From: Actinomycetes bacterium | GTDB lineage: Bacteria > Actinomycetota > Acidimicrobiia > Acidimicrobiales > Microtrichaceae | Length of the DNA stretch: 5,127 bases | Direction of reading: 5' to 3' | NCBI GenBank assembly: GCA_023423475.1 | Contig: JAFAFN010000528.1 | Span: forward strand, 1-5,127 | Shown here: positions 1-5,127 of the stretch, in pieces | Layout of the letters: the number at the start of each line of letters is the position of its first letter | Position numbering within the stretch: position 1 is the first letter of the stretch | Made by a program: the position numbers and the translations under genes | Notes under the pieces: generated by a model | What the model saw: only the letters and a program-made list of their open reading frames with translations | Told to the model about the DNA's origin: nothing | The model's database searches: none

Positions 1-1753
1 GGCCTATGTCCCCATCGCCGAGGACGTGTCGAAGGACGTCGAGATCTACCTGATGGAGCGCAGCGACGACTACCCCGGCGTGGTCGTCGAGCGCCAGGCG
101 GTCCGCCACTACCCGTACGGCAACCTCGCCGTGCACCTGCTCGGCTACGTGGGCGAGATCAACGACAAGGAGCTCGCGGCGCGAGGCGGTGGCACCACCA
201 CGAGCTCGACCGTGCCGGGCGAGACGACCACGACGACCGAGGCATCGAAGGACGACGATCCGAAGAAGGACTACCAACTCGGTGACTCCATCGGGAAGGG
301 CGGTGTCGAGGCCGCCTACGAGGAGCACCTGCGTGGTGTGCCGGGCAAGCGGACGATCGAGGTCAACGCCAAGGGCGACCTGGTCGACGTCGTGTCGCTC
401 GATCCGCCCGAGGCCGGCGAGGACGTCTGGCTCAGCATCGACATCGACGTGCAGGCCAACGCCGAACGCCAGCTCGAGGCGAAGATCCACCAGGTTCGCG
501 GCGGCAGCCAGTCCGACAACACCGGCACCTATCGCTTCAACGCCCCGCAGGGCTCGGTGGTCGTCGAGGACCCCAACAACGGGCAGATCATCGCGATGGC
601 GTCGTACCCCGACTACGACCCCTCCACCATCGTCAACGGGATCTCGTCGGACCTCTGGGCGACGTTCCAGGACCCGAACAGCGGCCAGCCGCTGGTGAAC
701 TGGGCGATCCAGGGCACCTACGCCCCGGGCTCGACGTTCAAGCTCTTCACCGCGTGGGCCGGGCAACGCACGGGGCTGCTCGCCGGCGACGACGTGATCA
801 ACGACACCGGCGAGTACTTCGCCGAGAACTGCGAGGGCGAGACCTGTCGGTTCCAGAACGCCGGGGGGACACCGCACTACCGGGTCGACCTGCCCCGATC
901 CCTGGCCGTCTCCTCGGACGTCTACTACTACCGGATCGCCGACAAGTTCTGGAACCGTCGCGGCGAGTTCGGCGAGACGCCCATCCAGGACGCGGCGGCC
1001 GAGTTCGGACTCGGGTCGAAGACGGGCATCCCCCTCGGCGGCGAGAACGCCGGCCGCCTGCCGACACCCCAGAAGCGCAAGGAGGCCTACGCCGCCAACC
1101 CGGAGGCCTTCATGACCGACCAGTGGCGCACCGGCGACAACATCAACATGTCGATCGGTCAGGGCGACGTGCTCGCCACGCCCCTGCAGCTCGCCAACGC
1201 CTATTCGACCTTCGCGAACGGCGGCACCCGCTACCAGCCCCAGGTCGCGACCAAGATCACCAGGGCGCTCGACGCCACGTTGCCCCCCGGTCAGGAGGGC
1301 AACTACGAGGTCGTCGACGAGATCGAGCCCGTGATCGAGGGCAAGGTCGAGATGGACCCGGGCCACTACGCCCAGATCTGGGAGGGCATGGCCGGCGTGA
1401 CCGTGGGGAGCGGCACGGCGGCGGCGGCGTTCAGCGCCACACCCACTGCCTGGCCCATGGCCGGCAAGACCGGCACCGCGCAGGTGGTCAAGAAGGCCGA
1501 CTCGGCCCTGTTCGTCGGGTGGGGTCCGGCCTTCGCCGGGCAGCCCGCGGGCTACACCGTGAGCGTGGTCGTGCCCGAGGCCGGCTTCGGCAGCACTGTC
1601 GCGGCGCCCATCGCGTTCCGCACCCTCGCGCCGGTGTCCGACGGCACCCTCGCGGGTGCATGCCCCTTGATCGACATGGCGGCCTGCGACCTCGCCGCGG
1701 ACCAGGCGCTCGAGCAGTCGCGCAGCGACACGACGCAGGGGACCTCGGGCTGA
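1..1753 (+). CDS. mrdA: Penicillin-binding protein 2 (class B transpeptidase of the elongasome), 5'-truncated by window
   Basis: This is a membrane-anchored D,D-transpeptidase that cross-links new peptidoglycan during side-wall elongation. The frame is open from base 2, and 583 residues are visible. The first visible residues (AYVPIAEDVS) lie inside the pedestal domain, so the membrane anchor and roughly the first 100-150 residues are upstream; the GTG at 26 is an internal codon, not a start. The pedestal shows the PBP2 signature PGVVVERQAVRHYPYG...HLLGYVGEIND. The transpeptidase motifs are all present and correctly ordered: STFK with nucleophile Ser at 731-733, SSD at 911-919 (Asp in the SxN position is usual in PBP2) and KTGTAQ starting at 1466. 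GxGSKTGIPLGGE...GRLPTP follows the second motif, as in the family. A Thr-rich insert (185-271) interrupts the pedestal. The stop overlaps the rodA start, implying one operon and coupled translation with the partner enzyme. FtsI is the alternative, but the pedestal motifs and the adjacent rodA favour PBP2. Confidence 0.95.
   Translation, partial: AYVPIAEDVSKDVEIYLMERSDDYPGVVVERQAVRHYPYGNLAVHLLGYVGEINDKELAARGGGTTTSSTVPGETTTTTEASKDDDPKKDYQLGDSIGKGGVEAAYEEHLRGVPGKRTIEVNAKGDLVDVVSLDPPEAGEDVWLSIDIDVQANAERQLEAKIHQVRGGSQSDNTGTYRFNAPQGSVVVEDPNNGQIIAMASYPDYDPSTIVNGISSDLWATFQDPNSGQPLVNWAIQGTYAPGSTFKLFTAWAGQRTGLLAGDDVINDTGEYFAENCEGETCRFQNAGGTPHYRVDLPRSLAVSSDVYYYRIADKFWNRRGEFGETPIQDAAAEFGLGSKTGIPLGGENAGRLPTPQKRKEAYAANPEAFMTDQWRTGDNINMSIGQGDVLATPLQLANAYSTFANGGTRYQPQVATKITRALDATLPPGQEGNYEVVDEIEPVIEGKVEMDPGHYAQIWEGMAGVTVGSGTAAAAFSATPTAWPMAGKTGTAQVVKKADSALFVGWGPAFAGQPAGYTVSVVVPEAGFGSTVAAPIAFRTLAPVSDGTLAGACPLIDMAACDLAADQALEQSRSDTTQGTSG
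185..271 (+). repeat. Thr-rich low-complexity linker coding segment within PBP2
   Basis: The codons here read GGGTTTSSTVPGETTTTTEA followed by an Asp/Lys-rich stretch (SKDDDPKKD). Compared with the E. coli PBP2 pattern, where GYVSKIND leads after a short spacer into the IGKLGIE-type motif, this is extra material between GYVGEINDKEL and YQLGDSIGKGGVE. It is probably a flexible, extracytoplasmic linker in the pedestal domain. Thr-rich linkers of this kind are common in secreted and membrane proteins of Acidimicrobiia; that link to lineage is from general knowledge. Confidence 0.7.
1737..1742 (+). promoter_or_regulatory. Ribosome binding site of rodA (AGGGGA)
   Basis: AGGGGA lies inside the end of the PBP2 gene. 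The gap is 10 bases to the ATG at 1753 and 13 bases to the in-frame ATG at 1756, which favours 1753 as the start. The site is moderate, and translational coupling through the TGATG overlap may matter more than the site itself. Confidence 0.5.
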
Positions 1754-2895
1754 TGATGAACACCGCGCTGGGCTCGTCACGACAGGGCAGCCGCTTCCGC
1801 GCACAGGACCTCTCGGCGCCGTGGCGTCACATCGACGTCGCGCTCCTGGTGGTCACCGCACTCATCACGCTGTTCGGCCTCGTCATGGTGTTCAGCGCCA
1901 CCCGGCGCCTGCCGAGCGGCACCGGCGTCGTCGCCCGTCAGGCGGTGTTCGTGCTCGTCGGCGTCGCGGCGATGGCCGGGCTGTCGATCATCGACTACCG
2001 GCGCATCGCGGACTGGTGGCCGATGATCTACGTGGCCTCGTTGGTCGCGATGCTCGGCGTGCTCACCCCGCTCGGCGCGACCGTCAACGGCACCCAGGGC
2101 TGGTACCGGTTCGGTCCGGTCACCATCCAGCCGGCGGAGTTCGCGAAGCTGGCCACGATCCTCGCGGTCGCGGCCTACCTGGGTTCCGTCGACCGGGTCG
2201 ACGTCCGTCGACTGGCGGGCGCGCTCGGCCTGATCGCGGTGCCGATGGCCATGACGTTGCTCCAGCCCGACCTGGGGTCGGCCCTGGTGTTCATCGTGGC
2301 GGGCGTCGGAATGCTCGTCGTCGGCGGTGTGCGGCTGCGTCACCTGGCCGTGCTGGTGCTGCTGGGCCTGGTGGGGATCTTCGGGATCCTGCAGTCGGAC
2401 ACTCTCGACCAGTACCAGAAGGACCGTCTGCTGTCCTTCGCCAACCCCGACGGGGTGTCCGAGGCGGTGCGCTACAACGTCGAGCAGGCCCAGGCCGCGA
2501 TCTCCTCGGGCGGCTTCACCGGCTACGGCTTCGGCAACGGCCCGTCGACCCGACTCGGCTACGTGCCGGCGCAGCAGACCGACTTCATCTTCACCGTGGC
2601 GGGCGAGGAGTTCGGCTTCATCGGCGCAGGTGCCCTGGTGCTGCTCTTCGGCATCATGATCTGGCGGATCTGGCGCATCGCCCAGCTCGCGGCCGACCCC
2701 ATGGGCACGTTGCTGTGCGTCGGTGTCATGTCGATGCTGCTCTTCCACATCTTCGAGAACATCGGGATGAACCTCGGGATCATGCCGATCACGGGCATCC
2801 CGCTGCCGTTCGTGTCGCAGGGCGGGTCATCGGTGATCGCCTCGTTCGTGGCCCTCGGACTGGTCCAGTCCGTGCACATGCACCGTTTCGCCTGA
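1753..2895 (+). CDS. rodA: Rod shape-determining protein RodA (SEDS peptidoglycan glycosyltransferase)
   Basis: This integral membrane enzyme polymerises lipid II into glycan strands and works as a complex with PBP2 in the elongasome. It is complete at 380 residues, normal for the family. Hydropathy suggests about ten membrane segments, approximately at residues 29-50, 64-80, 90-108, 136-149, 157-170, 178-193, 198-212, 285-302, 317-333 and 355-375, with a large extracellular loop between the seventh and eighth. SEDS signatures are clear: NGTQGWYRFG followed by IQPAEFAKL, QPDLGSA (Asp173), QQTDFIFTVAGEEFGF with Asp277 matching the essential extracellular-loop Asp of RodA/FtsW, and NIGMNLGIMPITGIPLPF leading to SQGGSS near the C-terminus. 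The start is ATG 1753, overlapping the PBP2 stop by one base; ATG 1756 would remove only one residue. The position directly after a PBP2 gene makes RodA much more likely than FtsW. After its stop comes a 432-base gap before the RNase gene. Confidence 0.96.
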   Translation: MMNTALGSSRQGSRFRAQDLSAPWRHIDVALLVVTALITLFGLVMVFSATRRLPSGTGVVARQAVFVLVGVAAMAGLSIIDYRRIADWWPMIYVASLVAMLGVLTPLGATVNGTQGWYRFGPVTIQPAEFAKLATILAVAAYLGSVDRVDVRRLAGALGLIAVPMAMTLLQPDLGSALVFIVAGVGMLVVGGVRLRHLAVLVLLGLVGIFGILQSDTLDQYQKDRLLSFANPDGVSEAVRYNVEQAQAAISSGGFTGYGFGNGPSTRLGYVPAQQTDFIFTVAGEEFGFIGAGALVLLFGIMIWRIWRIAQLAADPMGTLLCVGVMSMLLFHIFENIGMNLGIMPITGIPLPFVSQGGSSVIASFVALGLVQSVHMHRFA

Positions 2896-2925
2896 GGTGC
2901 ACGGCCGGGGAGCCCGGTGAACACC
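2896..2925 (+). terminator. Weak hairpin just after rodA, possible terminator
   Basis: Directly after the rodA stop, CCGGG (2905-2909) pairs with CCCGG (2913-2917) around a three-base GAG loop, with one more G-U pair outside. GGTG at 2896-2899 can close the structure with CACC at 2922-2925. There is no T-run after it, so it is not a classical intrinsic terminator. It could be a U-less actinobacterial-type terminator, an mRNA-stabilising 3' structure, or chance pairing in GC-rich sequence. Confidence 0.25.
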
Positions 2926-2940
2926 AGGCATCCCGGGGGT

Positions 2941-2971
2941 TTCGGAGCGACGGGCTCCTGAGCGGTACACT
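2941..2971 (+). promoter_or_regulatory. Candidate promoter for the RNase E/G gene
   Basis: TACACT at 2966-2971 fits the actinobacterial -10 pattern TAnnnT and is one of the few such hexamers in the gap. The -35 is poor: TTCGGA at 2941-2946 matches TTGACA weakly and at a long 19-base spacing. Many actinobacterial housekeeping promoters have weak -35 boxes, so the -10 alone is suggestive. Start of transcription would be near 2977-2979. A second, weaker possibility is CATGAT at 3192-3197. Confidence 0.3.
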
Positions 2972-2992
2972 CAGCCCCACCATGTCCCTCGG

Positions 2993-3083
2993 CCAGGTCG
3001 ATCCGCACGAACCACGTCGTCTCCACGGCGTACGGCACCGTGTGATCCGAGCCTGCCTGAGTGTCGTCCTGTCGACGACCTGG
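2993..3083 (+). repeat. Distant inverted repeat with an internal hairpin in the leader
   Basis: CCAGGTCG (2993-3000) is perfectly complementary to CGACCTGG (3076-3083), separated by 75 bases. Within the loop, CACGG (3024-3028) can pair with CCGTG (3038-3042). Both helices are short enough to occur by chance at this GC content, but together they could form a closed domain at the 5' end of the putative leader. Confidence 0.3.
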
Positions 3084-3129
3084 GACCTGGAACGAGCGGG
3101 CGCACGGCCCCCTCGACACCCGGGTGGCC

Positions 3130-3154
3130 CGGCCGGCGGTGACGCTGCCGGCTG
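3130..3154 (+). repeat. Hairpin A in the RNase E/G leader
   Basis: GCCGGC at 3132-3137 pairs with GCCGGC at 3147-3152. The helix continues inward through G-U, G-C and U-G pairs to a three-base GAC loop (3141-3143), and outward by a G-U and a C-G pair. This gives about 11 base pairs including wobble pairs. It sits about 170 bases before the RNase start. Confidence 0.4.
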
Positions 3155-3209
3155 TGGATCCCCGCTGGTGTCGACGGACCCGGATCGCCCTCATGATCCT
3201 GTGCAACCA

Positions 3210-3235
3210 GCGGTCCGACCGTCGAGTCGGACCGC
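3210..3235 (+). repeat. Hairpin B: perfect 10-bp stem, 6-base loop
   Basis: GCGGTCCGAC (3210-3219) is the exact reverse complement of GTCGGACCGC (3226-3235), with loop CGTCGA between. A perfect 10-bp stem with a compact loop is unlikely by chance in a gap of this size. No T-run follows, so it does not look like an intrinsic terminator. As DNA it could also be read as a dyad-symmetric operator. I favour an RNA stem-loop because more hairpins follow in tandem. Confidence 0.6.
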
Positions 3236-3246
3236 GGACGACGAGC

Positions 3247-3287
3247 GACGGCGTCCACGTCGGGCCCACGGGGCTCGCGACGCCGTC
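3247..3287 (+). repeat. Hairpin C: bulged 16-bp stem
   Basis: GACGGCGTC (3247-3255) is exactly complementary to GACGCCGTC (3279-3287). Inside it, CGGGCCC (3261-3267) pairs with GGGCTCG (3271-3277), with one G-U pair, around a three-base ACG loop. The two helices stack across an asymmetric internal loop (3256-3260 on the left, 3278 on the right), giving about 16 pairs. The last three bases of its 3' arm overlap a possible anti-Shine-Dalgarno segment (3285-3290). Confidence 0.55.
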
Positions 3288-3289
3288 CT

Positions 3290-3309
3290 TGCGTGCCGAT
3301 CGGCACGCA
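3290..3309. promoter_or_regulatory. Perfect 20-base palindrome directly before the RNase E/G ribosome binding site
   Basis: The sequence 3290-3309 equals its own reverse complement: arms TGCGTGCC and GGCACGCA flank a central GATC. In RNA it can form an 8-bp stem with a GAUC tetraloop; in DNA it has the symmetry of a dimeric repressor site. It ends four bases before the Shine-Dalgarno sequence, where either a bound protein or an RNA hairpin could control initiation. Which role applies cannot be decided from sequence alone. Confidence 0.6.
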
Positions 3310-3313
3310 TCAC

Positions 3314-3320
3314 GAGAGGA
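3314..3320 (+). promoter_or_regulatory. Shine-Dalgarno sequence that sets the RNase E/G start (GAGAGGA)
   Basis: GAGAGGA ends seven bases before ATG 3328, an ideal spacing. The reading frame is actually open back to 3061, with an in-frame ATG at 3193 and GTG at 3061, so this site decides the start. Bases 3317-3321 (AGGAC) are complementary to GTCCT at 3285-3289, which could hide the site in an extended hairpin enclosing the palindrome. Confidence 0.75.
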
Positions 3321-3327
3321 CCGTCCC

Positions 3328-5127
3328 ATGTCGGACACCGAATCGAACCCAGATCAGGGCCGATCGCCCGGGTCGGAGACCCCGGCGAGCGCATCCACCT
3401 CGCCGGCGCCGGCAGCGCCGAGCGCACCGAAGGGCGGCACGCCAGCCGGTAGCACTCGGGCACCCAGCGCACCGCGGAAGCCGAAGATCGGCGATTCCAT
3501 GCCGGCACCTCCGGGGGCCGGCAGAGGCGCCGTTCCCACCCGCCCCGCGGGCGAAGGTGGAACCGGCGACGGCACCGGCCCGTCGAAGAACCGGCGCCGT
3601 CGGCGTCGCGGCCGCGGCGGTGGTGGCGGCGGGGGACAGGGCCAAGGAGGCGGCCAGAACGCCGGTGGCCAGGGCGGCAACCAGAACGGCGGCCGTCAGG
3701 GTGGCGGACAGGGTGGCGGTCAGCGCCAAGGGGCTCAGAAGGGCCAGCAGAACCAGCGCGGCCAGAAGGGGCAGCGCCCCACGCCGGTCGAGGCGGTGCT
3801 CGTCGACGACAAGCCCCTCGAGCTCGACGAGTCGACGCTGAAGCGTCGTGGCGGCCGCAGCCGCAAGGGCCGCGCCGTCGGGCGCTACCAGATGAACGTG
3901 CACGTGCACGACGACGCCACGCAGATCTCGATCCTCGAGGGCCGCTCGCTGGTCGAGCACTACGTCTCGCGCCCGACCGACGACGTCACGCAGATCCACG
4001 GCAACATCTACATCGGCAAGGTCGAGAACGTCCTGCCCGGCATGGAGGCGGCGTTCATCGACATCGCCACCCCGAAGAACGCCGTGCTGTACCGGGGCGA
4101 CGTCCAGTACGACAAGGACGACGTCGACAAGAAGGGCGAGCCGCCCCGGATCGAGGACGTGCTCAAGGCCAAGCAGCTGATCCTCTGCCAGGTCACCAAG
4201 AACCCGATCGCGCACAAGGGCGCCCGGCTCACCCAGGAGGTCTCGCTCCCGGGGCGCTTCGTGGTGCTGGTCCCGAACTCTTCTACCTACGGCATCTCGA
4301 AGCGGCTGCCCGACGACGAGCGCAAGCGCCTGCGTCAGCTGCTCGACCGGGTGAAGCCCAAGGAGCACGGCGTGATCGTGCGGACCGCGGCCGAGGGCGT
4401 GACCACCGAGGAGATCGAGCGCGACGTCAAGCGGCTCATCAAGCAGTGGGACCGCATCAGCGAGCTCGCCGCCAAGCAGAACCGTCCTGGCCTGCTCTAC
4501 CGCGAGCCCGAGATGGCCGTGCGCTTCATCCGCGAGGAGTTCAACGCGGAGTACCGCGGCGTGGTCATCGACGACGAGGCCCTGCACACCGACATCAAGG
4601 AGTACGTCGAAGCCGTCGCTCCGGCCCTTGCGGACCGGGTGCAGTACTACGACCGCTCCGAGGAGCCGCTGCCGCTCTTCGAGAAGTTCCACGTCGCCGA
4701 GCAGCTGGCCAAGGCACTCGACCGCAAGGTGTGGCTGCCGTCCGGTGGTTCGCTCATCATCGAGGCGACCGAGGCGTTGACGGTGATCGACGTGAACACC
4801 GGCCGCAACGTGGGCTCGTCGAGCCTCGAGGAGACGGTCTTCCGCAACAACCTCGAGGCGGCGGACGAGATCGCCCGGCAGCTCCGGCTGCGCGACATCG
4901 GCGGCATCATCGTGATCGACTTCATCGACATGGAGGTCAAGGAGAACCGCGACCAGGTGGTCAAGGCCTTCCGCGAGGCGTTGAGCCGGGACAAGACCCG
5001 GACCCAGGTGTTCAACATCTCGGACCTGGGCCTGGTCGAGATGACCCGCAAGCGCAGCGGCGATGGCCTGGTCGAGTCCGTCTCGACCACCTGCGAGCAC
5101 TGCGACGGCCGGGGGCTCGTGCTGGAC
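3328..5127 (+). CDS. rne: Ribonuclease E/G family endoribonuclease, 3'-truncated by window
   Basis: This single-strand-specific endoribonuclease starts mRNA decay and processes structured RNAs; 600 residues are visible with no stop. Residues 1-185 are a disordered extension: Ser/Pro/Ala-rich, then an R6 run (89-94), then Gly/Gln-rich to about 150. The catalytic core begins near 186 (YQMNVHVHDD). An S1 RNA-binding domain starts near 222 (IHGNIYIGKVENV, GMEAAFIDI). KGARLTQEVSLPGRFVVLVPN follows. VRTAAEG carries Arg352 and Thr353, matching the 5'-monophosphate sensor residues Arg169/Thr170 of E. coli RNase E. The metal-binding catalytic pair is Asp488 (VIDVNTG) and Asp531 (VIDFIDM), 43 residues apart exactly as Asp303/Asp346 in E. 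coli. CEHC (Cys589, Cys592) is the zinc-link that joins subunits. The small domain and any C-terminal tail are outside the window. An N-terminal extension before the core is typical of actinobacterial RNase E; RNase G usually lacks it. The long structured leader suggests post-transcriptional control. I chose ATG 3328 by its ribosome binding site. Confidence 0.94.
   Translation, partial: MSDTESNPDQGRSPGSETPASASTSPAPAAPSAPKGGTPAGSTRAPSAPRKPKIGDSMPAPPGAGRGAVPTRPAGEGGTGDGTGPSKNRRRRRRGRGGGGGGGQGQGGGQNAGGQGGNQNGGRQGGGQGGGQRQGAQKGQQNQRGQKGQRPTPVEAVLVDDKPLELDESTLKRRGGRSRKGRAVGRYQMNVHVHDDATQISILEGRSLVEHYVSRPTDDVTQIHGNIYIGKVENVLPGMEAAFIDIATPKNAVLYRGDVQYDKDDVDKKGEPPRIEDVLKAKQLILCQVTKNPIAHKGARLTQEVSLPGRFVVLVPNSSTYGISKRLPDDERKRLRQLLDRVKPKEHGVIVRTAAEGVTTEEIERDVKRLIKQWDRISELAAKQNRPGLLYREPEMAVRFIREEFNAEYRGVVIDDEALHTDIKEYVEAVAPALADRVQYYDRSEEPLPLFEKFHVAEQLAKALDRKVWLPSGGSLIIEATEALTVIDVNTGRNVGSSSLEETVFRNNLEAADEIARQLRLRDIGGIIVIDFIDMEVKENRDQVVKAFREALSRDKTRTQVFNISDLGLVEMTRKRSGDGLVESVSTTCEHCDGRGLVLD
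3592..3774 (+). repeat. Arg/Gly/Gln low-complexity tract with short tandem repeats in rne
   Basis: This segment encodes R6-G-R-G7, then a Gly/Gln/Asn-rich stretch up to about residue 149. It contains two adjacent 12-base units, CAGGGTGGCGGA at 3697-3708 and CAGGGTGGCGGT at 3709-3720, each giving QGGG. The Arg cluster and Gly-rich sequence look like an unstructured RNA- or protein-binding tail of the sort that drives RNase E clustering in some bacteria; this role is inferred. The internal repeats make length variation between strains likely. Confidence 0.7.

Larger units (their letters stand above)
2896..3327 (+). other. Long non-coding gap and putative structured 5' leader of the RNase E/G gene
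   Basis: These 432 bases separate rodA from the RNase gene and hold no convincing gene. The + strand frame from ATG 2982 has about a third of its first 70 or so codons ending in A or T, while the flanking conserved domains have almost none, and its translation is Arg/Pro-rich. I found no tRNA, tmRNA or RNase P signature. What stands out is inverted-repeat content that gets denser towards the RNase start. If transcription begins just after the candidate -10 box at 2966-2971, the leader would be about 350 bases long. That resembles the long, structured, autoregulatory leader known for E. coli rne, although I see no sequence similarity to claim. Confidence 0.6.

Noticed and set aside
911..919. 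SSD in place of the SxN motif of PBP2, as a possible defect
   Set aside because: Asp at the third position is normal in PBP2-type transpeptidases, so the active site appears intact.
754..1752. In-frame extension of rodA far upstream, inside the PBP2 gene
   Set aside because: The extra sequence is Arg-rich out-of-frame translation of PBP2. RodA has normal length from ATG 1753.
1777..2748. Minus-strand open frame opposite rodA
   Set aside because: The translation is His/Asp/Glu/Arg-rich with no domain, and the opposite strand encodes a clear multi-pass RodA.
3117..3126. 10-base palindrome CACCCGGGTG in the gap
   Set aside because: It has no loop space for an RNA hairpin and is short enough to be chance in such GC-rich sequence.
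2559..3338. Minus-strand open frame crossing the end of rodA and the gap
   Set aside because: It has no domain and no convincing ribosome binding site, and it runs across the leader hairpins and antisense to rodA.
3334..3356. tRNA T-loop-like sequence on the minus strand (GGTTCGATTC)
   Set aside because: The flanking bases do not form a T-stem, no acceptor or anticodon arms are found, and it lies inside the RNase coding sequence.
2982..3452. Open frame in the rodA-rne gap starting at ATG 2982
   Set aside because: About a third of its early codons end in A/T, the translation is Arg/Pro-rich, and it overlaps the RNase start by 125 bases in another frame.
3310..5100. Very long (596-codon) open frame on the minus strand, antisense to the RNase gene
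   Set aside because: It is a by-product of strong GC codon bias in the + strand gene: its translation is Leu/Ala/Val/Asp/Arg-rich with no recognisable domain, while the + strand shows all RNase E motifs.

Overview
The window is a very GC-rich stretch in which nearly all codons of the conserved domains end in G or C. It looks like a chromosomal core segment of a high-GC Gram-positive bacterium (Actinomycetota). The Thr-rich linker in the penicillin-binding protein and the gene order fit an Acidimicrobiia-like lineage, but that assignment is inference. Everything I can support is on the + strand.

Positions 1-1753 hold most of a class B penicillin-binding protein of the PBP2 (MrdA) type; its N-terminus lies upstream of the window. 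It overlaps by one base (TGATG) with a complete rodA (1753-2895). These two encode the transpeptidase and its partner SEDS glycosyltransferase, which together build the peptidoglycan of the elongating side wall. In many bacteria they follow mreBCD, which would be expected just upstream.

Positions 2896-3327 form a 432-base gap with no convincing gene. It contains a weak hairpin just after rodA, a candidate -10 box at 2966-2971, and then a series of GC-rich inverted repeats: 3130-3154, 3210-3235, 3247-3287 and a perfect 20-base palindrome at 3290-3309. The palindrome ends four bases before a good Shine-Dalgarno sequence. I read the region as the structured 5' leader of the next gene.

From 3328 to the window end runs an RNase E/G-family endoribonuclease, open at the 3' side (600 residues visible). 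It has a disordered N-terminal extension with an R6 run and a Gly/Gln-rich tract, followed by the S1 domain, 5'-sensor, DNase I-like catalytic Asp pair and the zinc-link CxxC. In many actinobacteria rne is followed by rplU, rpmA and obg, which would be expected just downstream.

The gene content is ordinary core machinery. The most interesting part is the rne leader: its hairpins, and a possible pairing that hides the ribosome binding site, suggest post-transcriptional control, perhaps autoregulation by RNase E as in enterobacteria.
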